Shown piece after piece: positions 21,917-33,249 of a stretch of DNA of 64,000 nucleotides (position 1 is its first letter; the number at the start of each line of letters is the position of its first letter). Both the position numbers and the translations under genes were made by a program. Where the stretch lies: positions 75,008,757 through 75,072,756 of the forward strand of contig CM077165.1 in NCBI GenBank assembly GCA_039583875.1. Reading direction: 5' to 3'. This stretch comes from Platanthera guangdongensis. Its lineage: Eukaryota; Streptophyta; Magnoliopsida; Asparagales; Orchidaceae. The notes under the pieces are model-generated. The model was given only the letters and a program-made list of their open reading frames with translations, made no database searches and was not told the DNA's origin.

Positions 21917-22682
21917 TTTGCTTCTTGCTGCTTTAGGAAACTATTCTTCCACCTAGGACTTGAGAGGTGCCAGAAGTGCTCTTCCTGTCCTCTTTGCAGC
22001 CTACAAAGTCTGCATCTGAATAGCCAGTTAGTTCAAACTCCCCATTCCTAGGGTAACACAGGCCAAGATCTGGTGTGCCCTTAAGATACCTCAGAATTCT
22101 CTTTACAGTAGAGTAATGAGATTCTTTGGGGAAAGCCTGATACCTAGCATAAACACATGTAACATACATGATGTCTGGCCTACTAGCAGTTAGGTAGAGA
22201 AGGAAACCAATTATCCCCTTATACAAAGTCTCATCAACAGGTTTCCCTGCCTCATCTTTGCATATGAGCATGCTTGATCCCATAGGAGTTCTCATGGTGG
22301 AGGAATTTTCCATACCAAATTTCTTTATTAACTCCCTTGTGAACTTAGACTAGGATATGGACAAGCCATCATCAGTCTGTCTTACTTGGAGACCCAAGAA
22401 GAACATAAGTTCACGCATACTGCTCATCTCAACTTCCCCTGCATAAGTTTGGCAAACTTCCTGCAGAGATTGTCATCAGTAGATCCAAAGATGATGTCAT
22501 CTACATAGATCTGAACTAGTATGATCTTACCCTTAGATTCCCTCAGGAATAGGGTCTTGTCTATCTTCCCCCTTGAGAATTTTTTCTCAATGAGAAAGCT
22601 AGACAAAGTCTCATACCATGCTCTAGGGGATTGCTTTAGCCCATATAGAGCTTTCCTGAGTCTATAAACAAAATCAGGTAAG
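21917..22682 (-). pseudogene. Copia M1 reverse transcriptase and RNase H, N-terminal part (SIRE-like)
   Basis: In minus-strand order from 22682 the sequence shows RT motifs RLRKALYGLKQ and RAWYETL, IDKTLF, the catalytic YVDDIIFG (about 22500), then RNase H-side motifs MRTPMGSS, GFLLYLTASRPDIMY, AVKRILRYLKG-like STVKRILRYLKG, and SDADFVGCKEDRKSTSG. It ends in KKQTS at 21917 and continues in the fragment at 1797-2144. In-frame stops occur, for example after RIVS (a Trp codon changed to TAG) and near 22350. The right edge at about 22682 joins directly to Athila-2 gag, so the front of M1 (gag, integrase, start of RT, 5' LTR) is missing. The motifs place it in the SIRE lineage. Confidence 0.88.
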
Positions 22683-22685
22683 TTA

Positions 22686-23765
22686 GGATCAAGTATTGTT
22701 CAACCCACCATTGCGAACAATAATTTTGAGTTGAAGCCAAGCATCATCCAAATGGCACAACAATATGTACAATTCGATGGTCTTCAAGCTGAGGATCCCA
22801 ATGCGCATATTTCTAACTTTTTATAAATATGCGATACTTTTAAAATTAATGGGGTTTCCGATGATGTCATTCGGCTAAGGCTTTTTCCTTTTTCTTTGCG
22901 CACCAAGGCTAAGCAGTGGTTGAGTTCTCTACCAAGAGGCTCCATCACTACTTGGGCCGAGATGACGGAAAAATTTCTTACGAAATATTTTCCACCCGCT
23001 AAGACGGCCAAATTGCGCAATGATATTACTTATTTCTCCCAAGTTGATATGGAAACATTATATGACACTTGGGAGCGATTTAAGGAATTGCTTCGCCATT
23101 GTCCGCATCATGCAATCCCCGATTGGTTGCAAGTGCAAACCTTCTATAATGACCTCAATCAACAAATGAGGAAACATATTGATGCCGCCGTCGGTGGAAT
23201 GTTAAACAACAAGACACCGGCGGACGCACAAGAACTTATAGAAGGTATGGCCATGAATACGTTTCAATAGAGTACTCCCCGATCTCATCCACCTAAACTG
23301 GCCGTGATGTACGAAATAGATACGGTTTCTTGTTTGTATCTGCAGGTTGAGCAACTACAAAAACAGATGAACGAGATGTCTGTTTCCTCGTCTAAATCTA
23401 CCTGTGAGCCCCAATATTGGGAGCCCTCTACTATTGCTGAGCATGTAGATTACATGGGTAATCCGAATCGGCCACCTTATAATCCGGGCAATAATTTTGG
23501 CAATACCTATCACTCGAGTATAAGGAATCACCCCAACTTCTCTTGGAGTAATCCGGGGAACGCGCCGCGCCCGCCAAACACGATTCCACTCGGCTATTTT
23601 CCACTGCAAGCTCCAAAAGCTCCAAATCTCGAGGAGTTGTTTACCCAATATACAACTTCAAATGATGCCAACATCCGGAATCTCACCGGATCTCTTCGTA
23701 GTTTGGAGACACAAATTGGGCAAATCCCTAAAATGCTCTCTGATCGTCAACAAGGAGCGCTATAG
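22686..23765 (+). pseudogene. Athila-2 gag, truncated
   Basis: The frame matches the Athila-1 gag from its residue 77 on: [58 protein letters not shown], then the variable QVEQLQKQMNEMS and proline-rich linker, NPNRPPYNPG, and SLETQIGQ. Stops interrupt it at about 22826, 23268 and 23763, without any shift of frame; after each, homology continues in the same frame. Gag would build the particle shell. The junction at 22683-22686 with copia RT has no LTR and points to a deletion or recombination after both elements were in place. Confidence 0.88.
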
Positions 23766-26700
23766 GGAAATACAGAGCCCAACCCAAAGGAGCATGCCAA
23801 AGCCATCACCCTACGGAGCGGGAAGGAGGTAACCACTTCTCAAAATTCGGTTGATACTTCTCCAATTCCGATTGATACGGAGGTAACAATTTCTTCATCT
23901 TCTCCTCCGCCTAAACCTTCTACTTTTAATAAACTAAAAGCCTATCAACCACCACTTCCCTATCCATCTAGAATGCAAAAAGACCGGGTGGATGAACATC
24001 ACGGTAAATTTTTGGACTTGTTTAAACAAATCCAAATAAATTTACCGTTTTGTGAAATAATAGCACAAATGCCGAAATACGCGAAGTACCTCAAGGATCT
24101 TTTATCCAATAAAAAGAAACTTGAGGATATCTCCACGGTTCAATTGAACGTAGAGTGTTCGGTAGTTTTACTTAATAAATTACCTAAGAAATTACCCGAT
24201 CCGGGTAGTTTCTCTGTTCCTTATTTGTTTGGTGATTTATTAGTAAAACGTGTGTTAGCCGATCTAGGCGCCTCAATCAATTTAATGCCTTATTCTTTAG
24301 TTAAGAAGTTGGGATTAGGAGAACCTAAGCCCACAAGAATGTGCATTCATTTGGTGGATCGGTCTGTCAAGCTCCTTATGGGGATCATAGAGGATGTGCT
24401 TGTCAAAGTTGACAAATTTATCTTTCCGGTAGATTTCGTCAACTTTGACATCGAAGAGGACACCGAGGTACCACTCATTCTCGGTCGCCCTTTTCTTGCC
24501 ACCTCGCGCGCAGTTATAGACGTTAGTAATGGGAAACTTCTCCTTAGAATCGGAGATGAAGAAGTTACCTTTACTATTGGCACGTCTATGAAAAACTGGC
24601 TCTCAAATGACGACTCATGTTATTATTTGGAGGCTTCTCCTGAAGAAGACTCCTTTATGTTTTCTGAAAAATCTTTATCTTTTATTGATCATGATGCCGA
24701 TTTTGAAAATTTAGATTTAATTGCTCATGAAAATAGTGATAATCTCTCGATCCCTCGCGCACCTATTTTTGAACTTTTAGAAATTGGTAGTGATCATTTG
24801 AAAACTTCTTATGATGAACCTCCCGCGCTAGAACTAAAACAATTGCCTGATCATTTAGAGTATTTATTTTTAGCGGATGATTCAAAACTTCTGGTTATTG
24901 TGTCAGCCTACTTGACCGATGAAGAAAAAATTAAATTATATCATACTTTAAAACTTCATCACCGCGTAATTGCGTGGAAGATCACGGATTTGAGAGGGAT
25001 TAATCCCTCCTTTTGCACCCATAAAATTTTATTAGAAGAACATGCTCACAAAACAATTCAACCTCAACGCCGGCTAAATCCTAACATGAAGGAGGTTGTC
25101 AAGGCCGAGGTAATAAAATTATTAGATGCGGGTATCATCTATTCGATTTCGGATAGCTCTTGGGTGAGCCCGGTCCAAGTGGTGCCCAAGAAAGGAGGGT
25201 TAACGGTAGTGCCTAATGATAAAAATGAGTTAGTTCCTACTCGAACAATTACCGGATGGCGGGTGTGCATCGATTACCGTAAATTAAATGATGCAACCCA
25301 TAAGGATCATTTTCCTTTGCCGTTTATTGACCAAATCCTTGAACGGCTATCCGGACACTCATTTTATTATTTTCTTGATGGTGTCTCGGGATATTTTCAA
25401 ATCCCAATTGCGCCCGAGGACCAAGAGAAAACAACCTTCACTTGTCCGTTTGGCACCTTCGCCTATCGAAGGATGGATTTTGGTTTGTGCAACGCGCCGG
25501 CAACCTTCCAAAGGTGTATGCTAGCAATCTTTGACGAATTAGTGGAGGATATCATGGAGGTTTTCATGGACAATTCTCCGTTTTTGGAGATTCGTTTGAT
25601 TTATGTTTGACAAACCTTTCCCGTGTACTCCAAAGATGTGAGGACATGAACCTAGTTTTAAACTGGGAGAAGTGCCATTTTATGGTACGTGAGGGTTTGG
25701 TCTTAGGCCATAAAATCTCTAGTAAGGGCATAGAGGTAGATAAAGCAAAAATTGAAACTATAGAAAAGCTACCCCTCCCTTCCAATGTTAAGGCCGTTCG
25801 TAGCTTTTTGGGGCATGCCGGTTTCTATCGCCGGTTTATTAAAGATTTTTCTAAAATAACTAAGCCCCTTACCCACTTGTTAGAAAAAGACGCGCCGTTC
25901 ATTTTTGACGAAAATTATTTGCGTGTTTTTCTCTTATTAAAGAAAAATTGATTAACGCTCCTATCATGATCGCTCCCAATTGGGAACTTCCATTTGAGAT
26001 AATATGCGACGTTAGTAGTTTTGCCGTCGGTGCGGTCTTAGGACAACGGATAAATAAAAATTTTCATCCTATCTATTATGTAAGCAAAACATTAACCGCC
26101 ACACAGGAAAATTACACGACCACCGAAAAAGAATTATTAGCCATAATTTTTGCATTTGATAAATTCCGCTCATATCTCACCTTGTCCAAAATTATCATTT
26201 TTACTGATCATTCGACTTTGAGATATTTACTAGCAAAAACAGATGCAAAGCCGCGATTGAGTAGGTGGATCTTACTACTCCAAGAATTTGATTTGGAGAT
26301 TCGCGACAAGAGAGGAGCGGAGAACTTGGCGGTTGATCATCTTTTGCGGTTGGAGAACCCTAATTCGGGGGAGCTCATGGAGGAGGACATTGATGACACT
26401 TTTCCCGAGGAGCGCCTTCTCGCCATTCATAAGGTAAATACTCTCGCCACTCCTTGGTTCGCCGATTTCGCAAATTATCTTGTTGCGAGATTCCTCCCGC
26501 ATGGTTTTTCTTATCAAGAAAAGAAGAAATTCTTTTCTGATTTGAAAAATTATTTTTGGGAGGATCCCTTCCTTTTTCGTGTTTGCGCGGACGAAGTAGT
26601 GCGGAGGTGTGTTTCTCATGAGGAAGTCGCACAAATTCTAAAGCATTACCATGAGGGACCCGCTGGTGGGCATTATAAAGCTAATCGGACGGCTCCGAAG

Positions 26701-27737
26701 GTACTTGAAGCAGGCTTCTATTGGCCAAGCATCTTCAAGGATGCTCACGCTCATGTAAGTCGTTGTGAACAATGTCAACGCTCAGGTAATATTTCCTGTC
26801 ATGATGAAATGCCATTAAATTCATTTTTAGAAATAGAAGTTTTTGATTTATGGGGGATCGACTTTGTTGGACCGCTACCAACATCCTATGGAAATAAATA
26901 TATTTTGGTAGCGGTCGACTATGTGTCACGGTGGGCAGAAGCGCAAGCCCTTCCCACTAATGATGCCCGAGTCGTGACCCGATTTCTCAAAAAACTATTT
27001 TCGCGATTTGGAGCACCGCGTGCAATAGTTGTGATAGGGGCACCCACTTTTGTAACGCACAATTCGCTAAGGTTTTGTCTAAATACGGCGTTACACATAG
27101 GTTAGCCACCCCCTATCACCCTCAAACAAGTGGCCAGGTAGAAGTAGTTAACCGTGAAATCAAACAAATTTTAGAGAAAACGGTTTCTACTACTAGGAAT
27201 GATTGGTCGGTCAAGCTTGATGATGCTCTATGGTCTTATCAGACCACGTACAAAACTGCTATCGGTTGTACGCCGTATCGACTAGTCTATGGGAAAGCAT
27301 GTCATTTACCGGTTGAGCTTGAACATCGTGCCTTCTGGGCACTTAAATTTTTCAATCTTGATGAGAATTTGTCCTCCGAGCCCCGTAAACTCCAACATAA
27401 CGAGCTCGATGAGTGGCGCTCCCTCGCTTATGAGAATAACAAACTCTATAAGGAGCGCACCAAATTTTATCATGATAGAAAAATTAAGCACCCAAAGGAC
27501 TTCCAACCGGGGGACCAAGTGCTTCTTTATAACTCGCTCTTACGCTTATTTCCGGGTAAACTTAAGTCTCGTTGGTCCGGCCCCTTTATCGTAAAGGAGG
27601 TTTCGCCCTACGGGACGGCGCTTATCTCGCACCCGGAAAGAGGCGAGTTTAAGGTAAATGGGTACCGGCTAAAATTATTTATTACCGGTGATAATATTAA
27701 CGAACAATTGCACAACATAGTGTTGTCAAACCCATAA
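23766..27737 (+). pseudogene. Athila-2 pol: protease, RT, RNase H, integrase
   Basis: The frame from 23766 stays open to 25610 and continues gag. Protease has [11 protein letters not shown] (about 24265). RT has [20 protein letters not shown] and [13 protein letters not shown], but at the catalytic box FMDN replaces FMDD and the frame slips (about 25575). RT/RNase H resumes at 25607-25951, slips again about 25945, and goes on at 25948 through [24 protein letters not shown] and the integrase zinc region ([19 protein letters not shown]) and [11 protein letters not shown] third slip about 27030 breaks the second catalytic Asp region; the last part (27075-27737) has [18 protein letters not shown] and SRWSGPF. 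With three frame breaks and a lost RT Asp it cannot be active. Domain order is that of Ty3/gypsy. Confidence 0.9.
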
Positions 27738-27997
27738 CTTAGCGTGCATCACTATGGTCGAGCTCACCGACCATAACCAAAGCGCTCGTGGGAGGCATCT
27801 CATGGTTATCTTTTTATTTTATTTTATTTTATTTTTTTTCTAGTTTTACAGGTTTGAAGAATATCTTTGCGGCGTGACAATCGATCGGGAACGTCAACCT
27901 CGTGCGAGTTCTTCATGTCGGTAACTTTAATTTATTTTCTTTTACTGTTGTCTCGAAAATATTTTTAAAAAAAAAACAAAAAAAAAAGAGAGAAAAT

Positions 27998-28690
27998 TTT
28001 TTTTTCTGTTCTTACACGCCTCTGTCACGGCCGTGACCTATTGGTCACGGGCGTGACAGAGTCGTGTTTAGTTCATCTAGCGCAACCCGATAGTGGTTTC
28101 GTCGAACAAAGTTTCCCGTTCGACCTCCGTTACGAACACGGGCGTGCCCATTGTTGGTCACGGGCGTGACCAGCGCGGATCTTTGTTCGACGACCTGGAT
28201 CAGAGAAAACAACAAAGTTTTCCCCGTCACGCCCGTGACAACACATGTCACGTCAGTGATAACACATGTCACGCCCGTGACGCAGGTAAGTCATGGTCGT
28301 GACTTGCCCGAGATTTCTCAAAAAAAAAGAAACAATTGTTTTCATATTTTTCAGTTACACGCCCCAGGGTCACGGCCGTGACCCTGGGCCGTGTCGGCGA
28401 ATCCGAGGCGTGACCTAAGGTCAATACCTCGCATTCCTTGCTTTTTGTTTTTTGTTTTAATTTACCACGCCCACAGTCACAGCCATGACCGAGGGCGTGA
28501 TCGTGGCATCCAAGGCCAGCACCTTGGATTCCCGCGCAGCTGCATAGGATACCCCTGACATACCCGGAGTCACGGACGTGACTCTGGGGCGTGACCAGGG
28601 AATTCGAGGCAGGATGCCTCGGATCCTTTGTCCCTTTGACCCGTGCTTGTCACCCCCCTGTCACGGGCCTGACCGGGGGGCGTGACCAAC
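27998..28690. repeat. Internal palindrome array between Athila-2 pol and the downstream ORF
   Basis: At least seven palindromes with core GTCACGnnCGTGAC lie at about 28013-28070, 28138-28175, 28225-28305, 28357-28400, 28466-28507, 28567-28605 and 28648-28686. One is a long perfect form, CCCAGGGTCACG then GCCGTGACCCTGGG (about 28363-28388). Outer arms vary in a paired way (CAGGG with CCCTG; GGAGTCACG with CGTGACTCTGG). The same core fills the U3 of this element (31841-32215) and of Athila-1. The 260 bases before it (27738-27997) are T-rich spacer with no gene; the words CAAAGCGCTC and GGGAGGCA just after pol are shared with Athila-1. Confidence 0.85.
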
Positions 28691-28699
28691 CCAAAAACC

Positions 28700-28709
28700 C
28701 TATAAATAG
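28700..28709 (+). promoter_or_regulatory. Internal TATA box upstream of the Athila-2 downstream ORF
   Basis: CTATAAATAG follows the last internal palindrome by about 10 bases and precedes the ORF start (28796) by about 90. It is as good a TATA box as any of the LTR ones here. The stretch after it is C/T-rich with an open leader, as in a transcribed 5' end. No transcript evidence is available. Confidence 0.55.
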
Positions 28710-28795
28710 GGATTTTTCCCCTCTCATTCCTTCACACCTTCCAGCACTCCCCTTCTCCCTTAGCCAACCTGAATTTTTTTATCCCTTCTTCCAAA

Positions 28796-29982
28796 ATGGC
28801 TCGCCACCACCCTCGTTCCACAGCTTCCTCCTCCGAGCACCCCGCGGATCCCGCAGCGGTGGAAGACATGATGCTCTTTGAAAACCAAACGCACCTCGAG
28901 CATAGCGATTGCCTACGCGCCAAACCCCTGGGCGTGTTTCGCATCTTGGATTGGGCGATCCTCGCCACATTTAGAGCAGCAGATCTGGTGCGGGGATTTC
29001 TATCCACCCCTGGATGGAGTTCCCTCTTCTCCATTTCCGAGCATGTATTCCTTGAGCTCATCGTTGAGTTCTTGGCTTCATTCGAGTTTCGTTGGGCGGC
29101 AAATGACGATTTCATCGTCTTTAGCATGGGTGGGGTGGTGCATCAGCTCACCATCCGCCAACTCAACGTTGCCATGGGCTTTTGCTTGGAGTCCTTCTCC
29201 CAATCTCCCACCTACCTCGGTTTAATTACTGATTTCCCTCCCCATGTCAACCTTCTCACCTTTTGGGTGAAAATCAGTAATGACACCGCTCCCTACACCC
29301 AAAGAAGTCCAAAGGAAGCCACCTCATTTCCCCCGCCTTGCGTATTCTCCACAACCTCCTCACCTTTACTATTTCTGCTCGCGGCGACAGCCACGGGGTG
29401 GTGACTCAGCCTGACTTACTATATTTATATAGTATGTTTTACCGAGTCCCGCTCAACCTCGGCTATTTGCTCGCAATTTGCTTTCGGCACCACGCCGAAA
29501 ATGTGAGGTTGGGAGCAGTGCACGGCGGAACTTCATCACTTTCCTCGCCAAGAAGCTCAGCCTTTGGGATACTCTACCATGCCTCAGCTGCGTCCAGACG
29601 CCGCAGGTCATCCAGTTCCAGACCCTTCAGGCCCTCGGCCTAGCGCGACGACGCGATGGCGAGTTTGACGTTATCCCCCCCCCCCACCGCAGTCGGTGGT
29701 GGAGAGCTTGATCTAGATTTCGGTGCTGGTCCCAATGGCACTATGCCTTCTTCCCCCATTCCACCACCACCGCAGGAGCCTTCTTCAGAGCCCGGTCCTC
29801 AAACCTATTGGGATCAACCATTTGGGTTGATCTACACTCGCCTAAATCAGATGGAGACCAATTTTGGCAAACGCTTTACTTCTTTTGATGCTCGTTTTGA
29901 CGCGCTGGAGCAGAGCCACGCTTCTTCCGTGGCGCATATTACACGTGAGTTCGCGGATCTGCGCACTCATTATCCGTCGTGA
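28796..29982 (+). pseudogene. Athila-2 ORF after pol (env position; Athila ORF-1 / plant transposon-protein-like)
   Basis: The ATG at 28796 opens a frame with FRILDWAILATFRAADL, LSTPGWSSLF, HVFLELIVEFLASFEF, FSMGGVVHQLTIRQLNVAMGFC. This pattern resembles the large family of plant proteins described as Athila ORF-1 or putative plant transposon proteins. After about 29335 the homologous reading continues in another frame (ILHNLLTFTISARGDSHGVV, YLYSMFYRVPLNLGYLLA), shifts again about 29530 (FITFLAKKLSLWDTLPC) and ends in 29656-29982 with a proline-rich part and a coiled-coil-like tail (LNQMETNFGKRFTSFDARFDALEQ). In total about 395 codons with two frame changes. The position is that of env-like ORFs, but I see no signal peptide or membrane segment. 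Athila-1 lacks it. Function unknown. Confidence 0.6.
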
Positions 29983-31644
29983 GGAGGTGATAGTGATGAG
30001 GATTAGGTTACTTTATTTATCTTTGGGTTGTTATCCGTCATCTTGTATCTTTTCTTTTTTATTTTTATCTGTCATGTATCTTTTATTTTGTTTTAAAAAA
30101 AATAACTATATATATCAAAAATATGTTTTGCTTCAGTATTGTCTTCCAGGTACACTTTGGACTGATTCGGCCGCTCCAGGGAAGTCTCCTTTTCTTTTTG
30201 TTCTTTACTTCTTTTTTATTGGGGACAATGTATTGTTTAAGTATGGGGGGGGGATAGTTCTCAAGCAAAACAACAACAACAAAAAAATTTGCAAAAAAAC
30301 AACCAAAAATTCAAAAACAATATTAGGGTTAATTTTGGTAAATTATAGAAAATCTTTATTCTTATATTTATTCACATGTGAAATCCTTAGTATTCAACTT
30401 TTACATAGTGTTTAGAATATTTTAATGCTTTAATTGAATTTTGAATTTTGGAGTATAACTATTGGTCATGTTGTGATTCTAGTCAAGTGCACATGTTTGT
30501 ATGATTTAAGTAGAATTAAACATTCAGCATACAATTAGATTTTTATTTTTCGAAATGCGTAGAAATAGTTTATTTTACTTCTACCTTGAAGCCGGTAAAA
30601 TCTAAAAATAGTTTAGGAGAGTGTGTAGAAGTTTACTAGAGAGATATTTCACAAATCAAGAAAGAAGTATTCTTTCTCGATGTCTAGAACTTGCCCTCTT
30701 GCTATTCTCAAGACTTTGCGTAGGTTAAACTAATTAACATAAATATGATTTAGGCACTTCTTTTGGCAAGTTTGAGCCTTTGTACCCTTGCGTAACGTTT
30801 TATCTTTGCTAAGCCAATTTGAGCCTATACCCTTCCTTTTGCATTATCTCCACCAACAGTTTACCAAAGCCTAAAAAGCATCCTAATTACACACCTATGA
30901 CCGAGCTTGACATTATATATACAGAACCGGTTTTTGAGTATTTAGGGGTCATTTTATTTTGGTGGCTAATTGAAAAAAATAGTTGTTTTTCATTCCTCCT
31001 CTAAAAAAGAGAGAAAAAAAAGAAAAAAAATAATATAAAAAAAATGAAATGATGAAAATAAAAAGAGGAAGTTGAAAAAAAATTCAACATGTTAAGGAAA
31101 AAAAAAGGAGTTTAGGAATTGGCAGAGCTCTACCAATTATTTTGTGCAAGCTCTCATTAGGATTTGGTGTGTGTACCCATCATTTTAATAGTTGATTTTT
31201 CCAAACCAAAAACCTAAGCCTACATTTCAACCTAGTTAAGCCCTACTGATTTGTGCTTCTAAGTAAAACTAGTACCGTGACGAGAGTGTGAAAGGGCAAG
31301 CCTATGACCATCGACATTGATGGATTTCTTTAGAGGGTATCCCGATCTTCGATTTGTGCAATGTTATCTTAGTAAACACGCTACTTTCTCCCTAAACGTG
31401 ATTTTAAGATTTACCGGGTTTTCATTTTCGAAGTAAAAAAAAAAGTGAAAACACATTTTAGAAAATTAAAAAACTAACTTGTATGCTGAGTAGATTTTTC
31501 TACAAAAAATAACTACGCGCATAGGCACAAGACTTTGCATTGTACTCCTTAGGTTCAATTTTCGTTTTAAGTGTTAAAATTTTTTCTACTCTCCATGTAA
31601 AGCTGTTTGCTCGGGACGAGCAAACGAGTAAGTATGTGGGTATT
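29983..31644 (+). other. Athila-2 3' untranslated region with polypurine tract
   Basis: It contains the conserved Athila block ATTGGGGACAATGTATTG with GTATGGGGGGGGGAT (30218-30255) and AT-rich sequence. The last bases, AAGTATGTGGGTATT (about 31630-31644), are the counterpart of the Athila-1 polypurine tract and sit directly before the LTR. A-rich runs occur at 31000-31110 and 31430-31445. No gene is visible. Confidence 0.75.
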
Positions 31645-31840
31645 TGATAACTCTAATTTTATCCATTTTTTTATCTCTAATTTTTATATAATAATTAATT
31701 AGTTTTAAATATATTCTATGATTTTATTATCTAATTTCTTTATTTACTTATTTTAGGATCAATATGGGCTGCAAATATCAATATGGAGTCTACATGATTG
31801 ATCAGGAGACAAATCTGGACAAAGCTGGAAAAATTGCAAA

Positions 31841-32215
31841 GCACACGCCCTGGATACGGGCGTGACCGAAAGGTCACGGGCATGGCTAGGGCGTGTCGAG
31901 AGCTTTTCCAGCCAATAAGTCCAGCTGTTTCAGCCGTTGCCGCTAGATAGCCATTTCAGCCTGACACGCCCATGGTCACGGGCATGACCATGGGGCGTGA
32001 CCCCTCCATCAACAACCATTTACTCCCGCCGTTTTTAGCTTCCCGCGGTTTTCCAGAAACAGAAGTGCCACGCCCTAGGTCACGGGTGTGACCTAGGGGC
32101 ATGACCAGCAATTTAACAGATTTTGGCGGTTTCTCCTCAAACGTTCCCGAGCTTTCAAGACGGCGGTTCTGAGCCTGACACGCCCTAGGTCACGGGCGTG
32201 ACCTTGGGCGTGACC
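31841..32215. repeat. Palindrome array in the Athila-2 U3
   Basis: Four compound palindromes lie at about 31841-31900, 31964-32002, 32070-32105 and 32178-32220. Inner arms covary: CCATGGTCA with TGACCATGG in the second, CCTAGGTCA with TGACCTAGG in the third. Confidence 0.85.
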
Positions 32216-32230
32216 TTGCAGAAATTTTTC

Positions 32231-32240
32231 CTATAAATTC
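32231..32240 (+). promoter_or_regulatory. TATA box of the Athila-2 LTR
   Basis: CTATAAATTC, about 10 bases after the last U3 palindrome. Confidence 0.65.
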
Positions 32241-33108
32241 CAGGAAATTCCAGAAGCTGGAGGAGATTTTGGGAGCTTAGTTCTGTTTTGTTTACTGTCT
32301 TTCTTGCATTTTAATTTCGTAGTATAACCTTTACTTTCAAGTGTATCTTTAGTCATGTCTTTCCCTACCTTAACTTGTATTTCCCTAATGATGATGAGTA
32401 GCTAATTTTCATTTAGTGCTTGGTCATGATGAAGCTTGAAATAAAATAAACCTTTCTTTTTATCAAATGTCTTGTTCTTAATTATTCTCGCTATGATTTA
32501 TCTTTGATTTTTATTTTGTCGAATTCATATTTCGCGGATATATTTTTCGATCTAAGATCTGTATCCTAAGTGACCGAGAGGTTGCGGATACGAGAAGATC
32601 ACTCAAAGATAAAAGGAGTTGCATGCACTCCTCGAGAGAGGATGACATAAATACTCCGGATTAGAGTCAAATCCAATAGAGTGGTTCACCGCCTAAAGCA
32701 AGCTTAGGGGTTTCGACTGGCCGAGAGGTCTTAATAGATCAACCTAAGATTATTCAAAAGCATGAGCTCGAGAGAGACGCTTTTGTACATAGGAACTTCC
32801 ACGGTCAAGTGAGTAGTTTAAGAGCTCGCATTATTTTATTTTCAAAAAGGTTTATTTTAGTTCAAGTGGATTCTAGATCAAGTGCTAGCTTCCCCAAAAT
32901 CAAACTTCTCTTTCTTAGTGTTTCGTTTCCTTTTCTGTTTTAAACAAAAACCAACTTTCCGTCCGATAAGATAATAGCTCTTTCTTGTGAGTACAAGTAT
33001 TCGACAAGCCCCGAGTCGATATACGACACTTGATCCTATACTCCGAACGATAGGTATACTTGCCTCATCGATTGGAAACACGCGCTAGCATGGAAAAAAT
33101 AATCATCA

Positions 33109-33249
33109 AGCCGCTATTGGCAGACCAGAAAAATTTTTTTGTTGTTAACTTTTCAAATAAACAAACTAGAAGCGTACGTACCGACGTGCAAATAAAAGGG
33201 GGAGTGTTCCAATTAAGAAATTGACGTGAACCTCCCTCTGATACCAAAT
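33109..33249 (-). other. Stub of a copia internal region with primer-binding site
   Basis: On the minus strand TGGTATCAGAGGG (33234-33246) lies three bases inside the LTR that starts at 33250. This is the initiator-tRNA-Met primer site typical of copia elements. Only about 140 bases of the internal region remain before the Athila-2 LTR; no gag can be read. Confidence 0.75.

Larger units (their letters stand above)
22686..33108 (+). mobile_element. Athila-2, 5'-truncated Athila-like gypsy retrotransposon with an ORF after pol
   Basis: It starts abruptly inside gag (GSSIV, equal to about residue 77 of the Athila-1 protein), so the 5' LTR, primer site and gag N-terminus are absent. Then follow gag, pol, an array of GTCACG palindromes, a TATA box, an extra ORF (28796-29982), a long 3' UTR, a polypurine tract and the 3' LTR (31645-33108). 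No target duplication can be tested. All coding parts are broken. Confidence 0.88.
31645..33108 (+). repeat. Athila-2 3' LTR
   Basis: It starts TGATAACTC after the polypurine tract. The most likely end is AATCATCA at 33108, which fits the TGAT...ATCA ends of Athila LTRs, though no target duplication confirms it. U3 carries four GTCACGGGCGTGAC-type palindromes (31841-32215), then TATA (32231-32240), then R/U5 with the Athila landmarks also seen at 1-662. Confidence 0.75.

Noticed and set aside
28796..29982. Calling the Athila-2 downstream ORF a true envelope gene
   Set aside because: Only the position fits; no signal peptide, furin-like site or transmembrane helix is seen, and the motifs resemble plant transposon-associated proteins.
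1..33108. The U5 piece at 1-662 as the missing 5' LTR of Athila-2
   Set aside because: The two LTR sequences differ too much to be a pair from one insertion.
33109..33249. Plus-strand polypurine tract AAAAGGGGGAGTG followed by a TG start as another LTR
   Set aside because: No LTR-like sequence follows; the minus-strand primer site and LTR explain the region better.
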